From assembly GCA_005798445.1 (NCBI GenBank), contig SYJG01000329.1, positions 1-64,000 of the forward strand: a stretch of DNA of 64,000 nt, in the 5' to 3' direction. The DNA comes from Planctomyces sp. (GTDB lineage Bacteria; Planctomycetota; Planctomycetia; Planctomycetales; Planctomycetaceae). Shown piece by piece: positions 47,530 through 57,693 of this stretch. Positions within the stretch are counted from its first letter, which is position 1, and every line of letters begins with the position of its first letter. The position numbers and the translations under genes are program-made. Below the pieces are notes generated by a model, which saw only the letters and a program-made list of their open reading frames with translations, made no database searches and was not told the DNA's origin.

Positions 47530-47946
47530 TTATCTCGCATGCCGCGCAACCAATGACACACGCAGCGGAAGTTTATGGGCAACGCGTGCAAAACAATCTC
47601 GAGCCGCAACATGCGACACTCCCGCTAATTCGAATAATATCGCACCAGGCTTGATGACGGCCACCCAGTGATCCGGCTCACCCTTGCCCTTTCCCATACG
47701 AGTCTCCAGCGGTCGCGCCGTCACGGATTTGTTCGGAAAAATGCGAATATATAATTTCCCCTCACCGCGAATGTATTGGTTCGCAGCGATTCGACAAGCC
47801 TCAATGGTAGTCGCCGCGATGTGGCCTGCGTCCAAGGACTGAAGACCCCAATCACCAAAAGCGACCTTCGCACCGCGACTTGCGTTACCTCTTATGCGAC
47901 CTCTTTGGCTTTTGCGGTGCTTGACCCGCTTCGGCATTAACGCCAT
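47530..47946 (-). CDS. rplP: 50S ribosomal protein L16
   Basis: MPKRVKHRKSQRGRIRGNASRG; FPNKSVTARPLETRMGKGKG. Confidence 0.96.
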   Translation of the reverse strand: MALMPKRVKHRKSQRGRIRGNASRGAKVAFGDWGLQSLDAGHIAATTIEACRIAANQYIRGEGKLYIRIFPNKSVTARPLETRMGKGKGEPDHWVAVIKPGAILFELAGVSHVAARDCFARVAHKLPLRVSLVARHAR

Positions 47947-48586
47947 GTGTGCTCACTCCGTCTACAAACGGTCCATTATCAATCCAAACCTTGCAACCAA
48001 TAGTCCCCTGAGCAGTCTTCGCGACCGCGAAACCGTAATCGATACTTCTCAAAATTGTGGACAGCGGGATCGAGCCACGAATTGCTTTTTCCGTACGGGA
48101 CATCTCCGCCCCGCCCAGTCGACCCGACAACTGTACTTTCACACCCAACGCACCGGACTCCATCACCGTATCCATCGATTTCTTAATCGCCCTTCGAAAA
48201 CTTGTCCGCTTCAGCAATTGCTGAGCAATTTCCTCCGCAATCAAAATCGCATTACGTGCTGGCTGAGCGACTTCCACAATCTTCAGGTCCATACGTCGGC
48301 CGGTAAATTCCTCCAATTCCGCCTTCAGTTTGTCCACTTCCTGGCCTTTACGGCCAATGATAATTCCAGGACGCGCGGTATGCAGATGCACGATCACCTG
48401 ATCGCGAGTTCTCTCGATTTCAATCCGTGGAATTCCCGAGTACTGGTACTTGTTGAGGATGTATTTCCTCAGCCGCAGGTCTTCTCCCAGAAGAGTGCTG
48501 AACTCCTTCTTTGATGCATACCACTTACTCTTCCAACTTTCGGTGATGCCGAGCCGAAATCCTGTTGGTCGAACTTTCTGTCCCAT
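47885..48586 (-). CDS. rpsC: 30S ribosomal protein S3
   Basis: MGQKVRPTGFRLGITESWKSKWYA; HTARPGIIIGRKGQEVDKLK. Confidence 0.97.
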   Translation of the reverse strand: MGQKVRPTGFRLGITESWKSKWYASKKEFSTLLGEDLRLRKYILNKYQYSGIPRIEIERTRDQVIVHLHTARPGIIIGRKGQEVDKLKAELEEFTGRRMDLKIVEVAQPARNAILIAEEIAQQLLKRTSFRRAIKKSMDTVMESGALGVKVQLSGRLGGAEMSRTEKAIRGSIPLSTILRSIDYGFAVAKTAQGTIGCKVWIDNGPFVDGVSTHGVNAEAGQAPQKPKRSHKR

Positions 48587-48656
48587 AGCTTGTCACTCAC
48601 TGCGACTAGAATCACCGATTTCACCGAAGTTCAATTTAAGCCCAATCAAAACTCGT

Positions 48657-49001
48657 CTACGACAACTCCGGCACGTCCACCGCCATGAAAATATGCGACA
48701 ATCGCTTCCGAATCACAAATGCTTGACCGCGTGACATCGGACGAATGCGACGCATGATCGGACCGGTTCCAATTTCCACTTTACTGAGCACCAGGTTGTC
48801 TGCGTTCCGAACACCTCGGTCTTCGGCATTCGCAACTAACGACGACAAGCACTTTCGCAAGAGCTTTGCGCCGCGATTCGGTAAGTATTCCAACGAATGC
48901 TGAGCTGCGCGAATTTGCTGCCCGCGGATCAAGTCGGCCGTCGATTTCAGCTTACTCGACGAAATCCGAACGAATTTCGATTCACTACGAATTTGAGCCA
49001 T
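48657..49001 (-). CDS. rplV: 50S ribosomal protein L22
   Basis: KVRIS-like start VRISSSKLKSTADLIRGQQ; PIMRRIRPMSRGQAFVIRKRLSHI. Confidence 0.95.
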   Translation of the reverse strand: MAQIRSESKFVRISSSKLKSTADLIRGQQIRAAQHSLEYLPNRGAKLLRKCLSSLVANAEDRGVRNADNLVLSKVEIGTGPIMRRIRPMSRGQAFVIRKRLSHIFMAVDVPELS

Positions 49002-49049
49002 GACTATCGCCCCGCGATTACACCGGAATCCACCAGTAAATCCAGACTT

Positions 49050-49319
49050 TTACTTCTTGCCTCTCGCACCATGCCCGCGAAACGTCCGCGTGGGAGAAAA
49101 CTCACCAAGCTTATGACCGACCATCTCGTCTGACACATACACCGATATGTGCAGTTTGCCATTATGCACCAAGAACGTATGCCCCACGAAATCGGGAGAA
49201 ATCGTCGAACGACGACACCACGTCTTGATCGGCTCCTTCTTACCCACCGCGTCAAGTCGCTCCAACCGCTTAAGCAGCTTTGCGTCAACGTACGGTCCCT
49301 TCTTAGCAGAACGACTCAT
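49050..49319 (-). CDS. rpsS: 30S ribosomal protein S19
   Basis: [42 protein letters not shown]. Confidence 0.97.
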   Translation of the reverse strand: MSRSAKKGPYVDAKLLKRLERLDAVGKKEPIKTWCRRSTISPDFVGHTFLVHNGKLHISVYVSDEMVGHKLGEFSPTRTFRGHGARGKK

Positions 49320-49363
49320 TGCAGCACCTCAATGACACTCGCAAAAAAACCAAATCTCAACAC

Positions 49364-50221
49364 CTAGAGCACCTGCTGGCCGTATCGCCGCGAACTGCGC
49401 CGCCGCAAAATCGCCGATCCTGATGGCTTGCGAGGCTTTCGAGTTTTGCCGCCCTTGGCCAATACCCCAGACGGACTACAAGGATGACCACCGCCAGATC
49501 TTCGACCTTCGCCACCACCCATCGGATGGGAAATTGGGTTCATCGCCGATCCGCGCACTGAAGGCCGAATGCCTTTCCAGCGATTGCGACCGGCTTTACC
49601 GATTTGCACCATATTGTGTTCGATATTTCCGACGCGACCGATCGTGGCTTTGCAAGCCACTGGCACCCGACGCACTTCGCCGGACGGAAGAGTGATCTGA
49701 GCCCAGTTTTTTTCGCGAGCATTCAAGACCGCTCCAGCACCAGCTGCCCGACACATCTTCGCTCCGCCACCTGGGACCATCTCAATATTATGGATCGTCA
49801 TTCCAAGAGGAATCTTATCGAGCGTCAAGTTCGTACCAACAACTGGCTCCGACCCCGCTCCGGTAAAGATTTTCTGGCCTTCTTTCATGCCTTCGGCGGC
49901 CAAAATAAACGCCTTTTCCCCACTAGCGTACTGCAACAAAGCCAATCGGGCCGAACGACCTGGGTCATATTGAATTGAGAGGATAGTTGCGTCCTGTCCG
50001 TCTTTATTATTTCGATAACTATCCACAATCCGGTACATTTGCTTGTGACCGCCACCACGATGTCGCACGGTGATTCGCCCTTGATTGTTGCGGCCACCCC
50101 GTTTCTTTTGGCGAACAAGCAGTGTCTTCGGAGCCTTTGCGCCACGAGTCAGATCATCGGAAATCATGACCTGACCGGCTCGTCGCCCAGCACTCGTCGG
50201 TTTGTATTGCCGAATCGCCAT
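49364..50221 (-). CDS. rplB: 50S ribosomal protein L2
   Basis: MAIRQYKPTSAGRRAGQV; RNNQGRITVRHRGGGHKQMYRIVD; HPMGGGEGRRSGG. Confidence 0.97.
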   Translation of the reverse strand: MAIRQYKPTSAGRRAGQVMISDDLTRGAKAPKTLLVRQKKRGGRNNQGRITVRHRGGGHKQMYRIVDSYRNNKDGQDATILSIQYDPGRSARLALLQYASGEKAFILAAEGMKEGQKIFTGAGSEPVVGTNLTLDKIPLGMTIHNIEMVPGGGAKMCRAAGAGAVLNAREKNWAQITLPSGEVRRVPVACKATIGRVGNIEHNMVQIGKAGRNRWKGIRPSVRGSAMNPISHPMGGGEGRRSGGGHPCSPSGVLAKGGKTRKPRKPSGSAILRRRSSRRYGQQVL

Positions 50222-50265
50222 TGCGTTTCCTTTAACTCACTCCACTACTTGCAATCGCCTATCAA

Positions 50266-50580
50266 TTAAACTGGCAGCGTATGCTCTTTGTTGATGGTGA
50301 CTATCGCCTTCTTCCACTCGGCCGTAAAGCCACGATGGAAACGATACCTTGCCGCCAACTCCTTGTACCGCTGGGTCGCCACCGAGACCACTTTGACTCC
50401 AAAGGCGTCCTGTACGGCCTTGCGGATTTGCGTCTTGGTCGCCGCAACCGGAACTCGAAACGTAAACTTGTTCAACGGCGCGGTCCGATGGAAAGTGGAC
50501 TTCTCCGTCACCAAAGTGCTCATGAGCACTTGATAGGTCTCCAACATTTGACTGGCCGAATTCATCACAAATCTCACCAT
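50266..50580 (-). CDS. rplW: 50S ribosomal protein L23 (start approximate)
   Basis: LMSTLVTEKSTFHRTAPLNKFTFRVPVAATKTQIRKAVQDAFGVKVVSV. Confidence 0.93.
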   Translation of the reverse strand: MVRFVMNSASQMLETYQVLMSTLVTEKSTFHRTAPLNKFTFRVPVAATKTQIRKAVQDAFGVKVVSVATQRYKELAARYRFHRGFTAEWKKAIVTINKEHTLPV

Positions 50581-50582
50581 TC

Positions 50583-51212
50583 CTAGGCCGCGAATCGAGC
50601 CACGCAATTACTAAAAGCATCGCGAGTCATCACAACCACACGATGCTTTAACAAGTCATACGAATTCAACCACGCCGCCGTTGTCAGACTTAGACGCGGA
50701 ATATTTCGGGTCGAGAGCCAAAGAGTCTTATCATAGTCGCCAATCACGAACAGGCAGCTTTTGCCTGCGATAGAAAGCGCCCTCAACAGCTGAGCAACCT
50801 CTTTCGTGCTGGGCTTCTCCTGCTTGAACTGATCGACAACTATGATTTCGCCATCATTCAACTTGCCAACAAGCGCCATTCGAGTTGCGACCCGCAGCGC
50901 CTTTTTGGGCATCTGGAATGACCAATCCTTCGGCTTCTTACCGAACGCGTTACCGCCGCCGACCCGAACTGGGGTTCGCTTCTGCCCCATACGAGCATTT
51001 CCTGTCCCTTTCTGTCGAAACAGCTTCTTCTTGCTGCCAGCGATTTCACCTTTGGTCTTATTCTTCGCCGTCCCCTGCCGGCGACTAGCCTCATACATGA
51101 CATAGGCATCACGCAGCAGTCGCGGAGTCACCTTCGATTCGAGCAATGCCGAATCAAACTCGACCGAACCGGCAGCCGCTCCACCTGCATTTTTCACTTC
51201 CACCGACGCCAT
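50583..51212 (-). CDS. rplD: 50S ribosomal protein L4
   Basis: RQGTAKNKTKGEIAGSKKKLFRQKGTGNARMGQKRTPVRVGGGNAFGKKPKDW. Confidence 0.96.
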   Translation of the reverse strand: MASVEVKNAGGAAAGSVEFDSALLESKVTPRLLRDAYVMYEASRRQGTAKNKTKGEIAGSKKKLFRQKGTGNARMGQKRTPVRVGGGNAFGKKPKDWSFQMPKKALRVATRMALVGKLNDGEIIVVDQFKQEKPSTKEVAQLLRALSIAGKSCLFVIGDYDKTLWLSTRNIPRLSLTTAAWLNSYDLLKHRVVVMTRDAFSNCVARFAA

Positions 51213-51258
51213 GCTATCACCTAACCAAAGAGAACTAATCCCAACGTCCGATATCCAA

Positions 51259-51954
51259 CTACACCTGCGATCGCGGCGGCTCCTTCGGAAAGCGGACCAT
51301 TACCAGACCGCCATTTGGACCAGGAATCGCACCGCGAATGAGCAGCAAATTCTTACCCTTGTCGATCGAAAACAATTTCAAATTCCGCACCGTCACTCGA
51401 TCGACACCAAACTGACCGGACATCTTTTGCCCCGGATGAACTCGGCCAGGATATGTGTTCTGACCAACTGACCCAAGCGCGCGATGGCATTTCTTGACGC
51501 CGTGAGATGCACGCTGCCCATGAAAGTTGTGACGCTTCATCACACCAGCAAAACCACGCCCCTTAGTCGTCCCGATCACATCGACGAACTTCTTGCCATC
51601 AAACAGATCGACCGTCAGAACATTGCCGACTTCATGACCAGCCGGCTCAATTTGAAATCGAATTTCCCGAACAACACGACTTGGCTCGCCACCAACCTTG
51701 GCACCGGCCGATTTCTTATTCTTTTGCGATGTTGCCGACCTCTCCAACTCTGCAACTTGGCCACGCTCTGCACGGGACGCCAACCGGCGCGGCTTTTCTT
51801 CAAAGCCGATCTGTAGAGCGTGATATCCATCTGACTGCAGCGACTTGATGCGCAGCACTCGACAAGGCCCCGCCTGGACCAGCGTGACAGGAATAGCGCG
51901 GCCATCCGCGTCCGCCACCTGCGTCATTCCGACTTTACGACCCAACAGAAACAT
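51259..51954 (-). CDS. rplC: 50S ribosomal protein L3
   Basis: MFLLGRKVGMTQVADADGRAIPVTLVQAGPC; GTTKGRGFAGVMKRHNFHGQRASHGVKKCHRALGSVGQ. Confidence 0.97.
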   Translation of the reverse strand: MFLLGRKVGMTQVADADGRAIPVTLVQAGPCRVLRIKSLQSDGYHALQIGFEEKPRRLASRAERGQVAELERSATSQKNKKSAGAKVGGEPSRVVREIRFQIEPAGHEVGNVLTVDLFDGKKFVDVIGTTKGRGFAGVMKRHNFHGQRASHGVKKCHRALGSVGQNTYPGRVHPGQKMSGQFGVDRVTVRNLKLFSIDKGKNLLLIRGAIPGPNGGLVMVRFPKEPPRSQV

Positions 51955-52030
51955 TTTCCCCTCGCAGTCAGCACTGAAGGCTGCGATCCGGCGAGGCAAA
52001 AGCACTCAACCGGAGAAAGGCAAACCACAA

Positions 52031-52354
52031 TCATCCATGCAGCGAAGAGGCTTTGATCTTGATATCTACACCAGCCGGCAGCGACAGACGGTTCAGAGCG
52101 TCAATCGTCTTGCCCGTTGGTTGCACAATATCAATCAGCCGCTTGTGCGTTCTGATCTCAAATTGCTCACGAGACTTCTTGTCGATGTGAGGACTTCGAA
52201 GCACCGTGTAGCGTTCAATACGCGTTGGCAAAGGGATAGGCCCCCGAACATCGGCCCCCGTCCGCTTGGCAGTGTCGACAATTTCCGTTGCCGACTGATC
52301 CAAGACGGAGTGATCGTAGGCTTCCATGCGGATGCGAATTCGCTCTTGGCTCAT
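52031..52354 (-). CDS. rpsJ: 30S ribosomal protein S10
   Basis: [72 protein letters not shown]. Confidence 0.97.
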   Translation of the reverse strand: MSQERIRIRMEAYDHSVLDQSATEIVDTAKRTGADVRGPIPLPTRIERYTVLRSPHIDKKSREQFEIRTHKRLIDIVQPTGKTIDALNRLSLPAGVDIKIKASSLHG

Positions 52355-52779
52355 ACGGTTGACCGTTGTTGATGCTGCCTAAGTTCTGACTTTGCCACAA
52401 GTTATTCCCTTTCGACACCGTCTCCGAATTCGGGCCGGCCGTTTAGGAAGGGGCGAAAGATACAAGTGCCCATTTTCTTTGTCAAACGACCCAGTGAAGG
52501 GAAGTTGAGTTCGGAGACGGAATTCGATTGCGTCTCTCAGCGTGATCGGTTTTTTTGGTCACATTTTCCGATGTTTTGAAATTCGCAGTTTCCGCATCCA
52601 GTTCAGCAGCGAGCCGAATCAAGTCAAACCTGCCGTCGAGAATGACCCTTCAATCGATGGAACGCAGCCATGTCCAATTCAGTGACAAAGGTCTTGCGTG
52701 AATTTTGAAATTGGCCGTAGATTGTCTCCGTTTATGCAAACTCTTTACTTCTCGCGAAATCACAACGGCAGGATGCCAA

Positions 52780-53994
52780 ATGTGGTGTGGAAAATGCCAA
52801 TCCGACGTGGCTGCCGAAGTGTCACAAGATAATCTGCGGGTTTTCTGCGCGACGTGTGGAACAATATTGAGCACAATCGACACCTCACCAAACCTGCCGT
52901 CGACTCAGAGGCTCAACGATCGAACCAAAGACGCCCGCGAACTCTTGCAGCGTTGGTCCAGCGGAAAAGTTATCGATCCGTTCGGGCCAACGATTCGGAC
53001 TCCGGTTCTGACCGCTGATGCAAATCCAAAACTCGAGCCAATTCCGCTCCGGTCCGAAGTTCCAAGCGGCTCGTTTGGACGCACAGGCGTTGCCGACTTG
53101 GTCACATCGACCCCAGCTGAAATCGAAAAAACAGCCACGATCACTCCTTTTGCCTCGACTCTTTGGACGCCGGATTCTCGGCCATCACCGAAAACAAACG
53201 CCACTGCCGAGATTGAGTTTTCCGAGAAAGTCAACAGTTTAACCGAGTTTCCTGACCAACTTTTGCCGCTGTTGTCGAATCCGCTGGCAGCAACTTTCGA
53301 AACGGCGAGGACTGTGAATGCAGTCCGTTCGAGCCCGTTCGCTGATTCGAGCGAATTGTCGACTTGTGCAGTCCAATCATCTGTGAGTTCGTCAATCGTC
53401 GTTGTTCCAAACTCAAAAATATTTCGAGTCGACGCTGCGCATCCAGCCGATCATTTTGAAAGCGGCTCGAAGTGCCCGAGCACGGATTCGATCGGTCCCT
53501 TTACTTCGACGGCTGCACCCGCTGAAACCATGCGAGAGCCGAATCGATCGAGGCTGTGGTTTCCAACGTGGGATCCAGCAGTGTGGCGATCCGAAACGAA
53601 TGCGACAGGGCGTTGGTCGGCGCTCGCAGGACAGTTTCTGGCGTATGCCGGAGTACTCGCCCTGACAGCCGGAGCGAGTTTTGTGGTCTGGAGCTATTTC
53701 GGAGGGCCGTCAAATTACGCACCGACGGGTTGGCTGCTGGCGACGGCGGGGCAAATGCTCCTGTTCTTCGGGGTCGTAACGCTTGTGTCTGGCGGGCTCG
53801 AACAAACGACCGAACAAGTCAGCAAGCGGATTGAACAGCTTGGCGATCACATCATTCGCATCGAACAAGCCGCTCGCGAAATGAGCTTGCGTGGCAATCC
53901 GATTCCGCCGGCTCATTTTGGAAACGACCACGACGCGGCCGCACTGCAACGAACAGCGGGTTCAGGCAATGAACGCTCGGTAGTAGAAGAGTAG
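52780..53994 (+). CDS. Hypothetical protein: N-terminal zinc-ribbon-like CxxC...CxxC, C-terminal membrane segments and coiled coil
   Basis: MWCGKCQSDVAAEVSQDNLRVFCATCGTIL; LAYAGVLALTAGASFVVWSYF; MLLFFGVVTLVSGGLEQT. Confidence 0.7.
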   Translation: MWCGKCQSDVAAEVSQDNLRVFCATCGTILSTIDTSPNLPSTQRLNDRTKDARELLQRWSSGKVIDPFGPTIRTPVLTADANPKLEPIPLRSEVPSGSFGRTGVADLVTSTPAEIEKTATITPFASTLWTPDSRPSPKTNATAEIEFSEKVNSLTEFPDQLLPLLSNPLAATFETARTVNAVRSSPFADSSELSTCAVQSSVSSSIVVVPNSKIFRVDAAHPADHFESGSKCPSTDSIGPFTSTAAPAETMREPNRSRLWFPTWDPAVWRSETNATGRWSALAGQFLAYAGVLALTAGASFVVWSYFGGPSNYAPTGWLLATAGQMLLFFGVVTLVSGGLEQTTEQVSKRIEQLGDHIIRIEQAAREMSLRGNPIPPAHFGNDHDAAALQRTAGSGNERSVVEE

Positions 53995-54483
53995 GCCGGT
54001 GGCCGACGTCAGCACGAGGTCGATCACCGATAGCCAGCCCAGCGTTTTGTGAAGCCGACTGTGCTCGCAGGGAGCAGGCGGCTTCGGCATCCGCCTGAGT
54101 GCCAACGCGATCGTCGTTCCCCACAGCAGCGGGGTCGAAATCGCGAATACCAGATGCAAATACAAGGTCTGTTTTGCAGTCTCAAGCTGCTCAGCAGAGA
54201 GCGGGCTTTGACGGGAATCAACAATGGCTCGCCAACCGCCATGAGCCCGAATATCAACCTCGAAGGCAATGACCGCGAGTAAAAGCACTCCGGCCAACAC
54301 CAATTGCACGTTGCGGTGGACTGTGTAGTTGCGTCGAACCTTCACAAGGTACAGGCTGGCCAGCAGAGCCGGGATGATCAGCACCAGTGCCGTCACGACA
54401 AAATCGAGCATGAACGTGGAACCGTCGTAGCCCAGGAATCCGTGCGACATGGCAGTCAAAATCCAAACGATGGTGGGGTTCAC
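53962..54483 (-). CDS. DUF420-like membrane protein
   Basis: TM segments; FEVDIRAHGGW; HLVFAISTPLLWGTTIALALRR; LHKTLGWLSVIDLVLTSATGLLFYY. Confidence 0.7.
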   Translation of the reverse strand: MNPTIVWILTAMSHGFLGYDGSTFMLDFVVTALVLIIPALLASLYLVKVRRNYTVHRNVQLVLAGVLLLAVIAFEVDIRAHGGWRAIVDSRQSPLSAEQLETAKQTLYLHLVFAISTPLLWGTTIALALRRMPKPPAPCEHSRLHKTLGWLSVIDLVLTSATGLLFYYRAFIA

Positions 54484-54727
54484 CCAGAGCTCAAGGAATT
54501 TGTGGCACCAGTGTGGTGTTGCCGACGAACGATGACGACTTCCGGAAGACGGGACAAGCCGCTTGTTTCACCCAGACTTCCACAGCGGGAGTCTCCTCAA
54601 ATTGCTCTTGCGGTCTTCCGAAAAAGCGGTCTATGTTTCCGCTCCCTTCCGGCGAATCCCGGCCGTTCGGCCACTCCCCGCTTCGCCTGATTCCCTTCCG
54701 AATGACTTCTCCCCACGGAGATCTTCC

Positions 54728-55645
54728 ATGCGCCAATCTTGTTGGTTGTCCGCCTCACGGGCATTGTGTTTGTGCGTGCTTTTCATTTGGAGTTCCGGTT
54801 GCAATTCCATGCATGGTTGGTCCACCAACCGCACGGGAATGCGGGCCTACAAGGACGGCAACTTCGCCGCCGCGAAGGACTCCTTTCAAAAATCGTTGTA
54901 CGATGAGCCGACCAATGCCGACTACGCTCACAATCTCGGAGCCGCTCTGAAAAAGACCGGCGACGTCGACGGCGCCGAAAAGGCCTATCGACATGCCTTG
55001 GCACTCGACCCGTCGCACCAGCCGGCGCATCACAGCCTTGCCATGCTGCTGACGGAGCAGGGCCGTACTCAGGAGGCCCACGACCTCGCACAGATGTGGT
55101 CCGACACGGAGCCGTATCTGCCAGAATCGCACATCGAACTTGCTTGGCTGCAACGCGAGATGGGTGACTCCGCCGGTGCCGAACAAAGTCTGAAAAACGC
55201 CTTGCGTATCCAGCCGAACAACGATGTCGCGACTGCGCAGCTCGGAGACCTGTATCGAGCGACCGGTCAATCCGACCGAGCGGTCGCGATGTATCAGCGA
55301 TCGCTGCACACGAACTGGTTCCAGCCGCAGGTACAATCCCGATTGGCGACGATGAACGCGTCGCCCGTGCAGCAAGCTCGTCTCTTGCCGAGGCAGCAGC
55401 AGATGGTTTATGCACAGCCGTTGCCGACGTATGCCAGCTCGGCTCCGACGAATCCGATCGTCGTTGGGACGCCGGGGCAGGTGATGGCGGCCTCCGGTTG
55501 GGTTCCGACCGGCTCGGTGACGTCGGGACCGGTTGTCCTGGGAACTTCACAACCGATGCCGACGCTGGTTGCACCTCAGTTCGCGTCCGATCCTAAGCAC
55601 ACCGATACCGCCACCAATGAAGGCCCGGAAGTACCGGCTCACTGA
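54728..55645 (+). CDS. TPR-repeat lipoprotein
   Basis: [16 protein letters not shown] lipobox; [60 protein letters not shown]. Confidence 0.85.
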   Translation: MRQSCWLSASRALCLCVLFIWSSGCNSMHGWSTNRTGMRAYKDGNFAAAKDSFQKSLYDEPTNADYAHNLGAALKKTGDVDGAEKAYRHALALDPSHQPAHHSLAMLLTEQGRTQEAHDLAQMWSDTEPYLPESHIELAWLQREMGDSAGAEQSLKNALRIQPNNDVATAQLGDLYRATGQSDRAVAMYQRSLHTNWFQPQVQSRLATMNASPVQQARLLPRQQQMVYAQPLPTYASSAPTNPIVVGTPGQVMAASGWVPTGSVTSGPVVLGTSQPMPTLVAPQFASDPKHTDTATNEGPEVPAH

Positions 55646-55668
55646 CATTCCTGTCGTCGGAAAACTCC

Positions 55669-55701
55669 AAGCCTGGTCGAACGCATCGGCCAGGCTTTTT
55701 T
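55669..55701 (+). terminator. Rho-independent terminator after the TPR gene
   Basis: AAGCCTGG...CCAGGCTTTTTTCG. Confidence 0.75.
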
Positions 55702-55783
55702 CGTTTCGATGAGGCACTTGACGGACGCAACTCCGACTGCCAGCTTTCGCCCTCTTTTCTTTTCGTGAAGGCGAAGGTTTCGA

Positions 55784-55805
55784 CCGGACGTGGCGTCCGG
55801 CCTAC
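55784..55805. repeat. Single GTAG-type hairpin: CCGGACG-TGG-CGTCCGG followed by CCTAC
   Basis: Direct reading, ~20 bp upstream of serA. Confidence 0.65.
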
Positions 55806-55824
55806 TGTCGCCCAGGAGTTTTTG

Positions 55825-57456
55825 ATGTTGCGCGTGTTGATTACGGACAATCTTGCCCCCGCTGGGCTGAAGATCCTGCAAGAGACCCCCGGTATCGAAG
55901 TCGATAACCGCTCGAAGTTGACCCCCGCCGAGGTCAGCGAGGCGTTGAAGACCGCCGACGGCATCATCATCCGCAGCGGGACCGAGCTGACTCCTGAACT
56001 GCTCGAAGGTCAGCAACGGCTGAAGGTCATCGTGCGAGCGGGCGTCGGCGTGGACAATATCAACCTGCCGACCGCGACACGCGAAGGGATCGTCGTGATG
56101 AACACGCCGGCGGGCAACACGACCAGCACGGCCGAGCACACCGTCACGATGATGATGGCTCTGTCCCGCAACGTCGCCGCCGCCGATGCCAGCATGAAGT
56201 CGGGCAAGTGGGACCGCAACAAATTCAAAGGGACACAACTTGCCGGCAAGACACTGGCGGTCGTCGGACTCGGCCGCATCGGGCTGTCGGTCGCCAAACG
56301 AGCGATCGGTCTCGAAATGAAAGTCGTCGGTTACGACCCGTTCATGTCGGCCGAACGGGCCGCCGAACAAGGGATCGAACTGATCCGCGACGTGGACGAG
56401 ATCGTCACTCGTTGCGACTACATCACCGTCCACACGCCGCTTGATGACGGCACTCGCGGGCTGATCAACTCCGAACGGATCGCCAAGATGCGGAAGGGAG
56501 TGCGGATCATCAACTGCGCTCGCGGCGGCATCGTCGATGAGCTGGCGTTGGTGGACGCGCTGAAATCGGGACACGTCGCCGGAGCTGCCCTCGACGTCTT
56601 CGTCGAAGAGCCGCCGCCTGTCGATCATCCGCTGCTGAAGGCTCCGAACCTCGTGCTGACTCCGCATCTCGGAGCATCCACCGAAGAGGCTCAAGAAGCC
56701 GTCAGCGTTGAGGCGGCCGAGATCATCGTCGGGTTCTTGATCCGCAGCGAAGTCCGTCACGCGGTCAACCTCATCCCGATCAGCGGGGCCGAGATGGCCG
56801 ACATGAAGCCGTACCTCGACATCGGCTATCGGCTCGGCTTGCTGCTCAGCCAGTTGAAGAAGTCGTCGCGCGTGCAATCCGCTCGGCTGCTGTACCGAGG
56901 CGACGCGGCCACGAAGAAGACGAAGCTGATCACCGCCGCGTTCACGTCCGGCTTCATGGCCTCGGCCGACGACAGCGGAGTGAACATCGTCAACGCTGAG
57001 ATGCTCGCTCGCGAACGAGGCATTGAGATCACGGAGTCCTCATCGTCGGAGCGCGGCGATTTCTCAACACTCGTCAACGCGACGGTTGTCACCGATGCCG
57101 GCGAGTTCTCCGCCGCTGGTACGATCTTCGGCAATCAGTTCCTGCGACTGGTGAAACTCGGCGACTTCCACCTCGATGCGTACCTCGATGGTGACTTGCT
57201 GATGTACCACCACGTCGATGCCCCCGGCCTGATCGGCTTCATGGGGACCGTCTTCGGCAAGCACAACGTCAACATCGCGCACCTGGCACTCGGCCGCAAA
57301 GTCGCTGGCGGGCCAGCGGTCGCCGTGCTGAACCTCGACGGCGCTCCGACTCCCGAGTCGCTGATCGAAGTCTCGAAACACGACAAAGTCATCGCCGTCG
57401 AAACCGTCCAACTTCCTCCGGCAGGTGCCCCATTGCCGTGGCTGATCAGCGGCTAA
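55825..57456 (+). CDS. serA: D-3-phosphoglycerate dehydrogenase
   Basis: MLRVLITDNLAPAGLKILQETPGIEVD; GKTLAVVGLGRIGLSVAKRAIGLEMKVVGYDPF; NCARGGIVDE; C-terminal ACT region. Confidence 0.96.
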   Translation: MLRVLITDNLAPAGLKILQETPGIEVDNRSKLTPAEVSEALKTADGIIIRSGTELTPELLEGQQRLKVIVRAGVGVDNINLPTATREGIVVMNTPAGNTTSTAEHTVTMMMALSRNVAAADASMKSGKWDRNKFKGTQLAGKTLAVVGLGRIGLSVAKRAIGLEMKVVGYDPFMSAERAAEQGIELIRDVDEIVTRCDYITVHTPLDDGTRGLINSERIAKMRKGVRIINCARGGIVDELALVDALKSGHVAGAALDVFVEEPPPVDHPLLKAPNLVLTPHLGASTEEAQEAVSVEAAEIIVGFLIRSEVRHAVNLIPISGAEMADMKPYLDIGYRLGLLLSQLKKSSRVQSARLLYRGDAATKKTKLITAAFTSGFMASADDSGVNIVNAEMLARERGIEITESSSSERGDFSTLVNATVVTDAGEFSAAGTIFGNQFLRLVKLGDFHLDAYLDGDLLMYHHVDAPGLIGFMGTVFGKHNVNIAHLALGRKVAGGPAVAVLNLDGAPTPESLIEVSKHDKVIAVETVQLPPAGAPLPWLISG

Positions 57457-57591
57457 ATGAATGACGAATGACGAAAGACCCAATGACGAAAGAATGACGA
57501 AGCACGAATGACGTAATGGTCATCAGGCTCCTGTTTTGGGCTTCGTCATTCGGATTTCCTTCGTCATTGGGTATTTCGGACTTCGTCATTC
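57457..57591. repeat. Long inverted repeat built from (G)AATGACGAA units
   Basis: GAATGACGAA...CCCAATGACGAA...GAATGACGAAGC opposed by GCTTCGTCATTCGG...TTCGTCATTGGG...TTCGTCATTC. Confidence 0.85.
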
Positions 57592-57693
57592 ACATCCGCC
57601 CTTGCCTTGTCGCGCTGAGGAAGTTCAACTGTCGCACCGATCAGCCAATGCCGATGGATGAAGGCGTGGAACCACTGATCCCGGAGGCGAATC

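Noticed and set aside
55639-56877. Minus-strand 412 aa ORF
   Set aside because: Antisense to serA; D/R/H-rich shadow translation.
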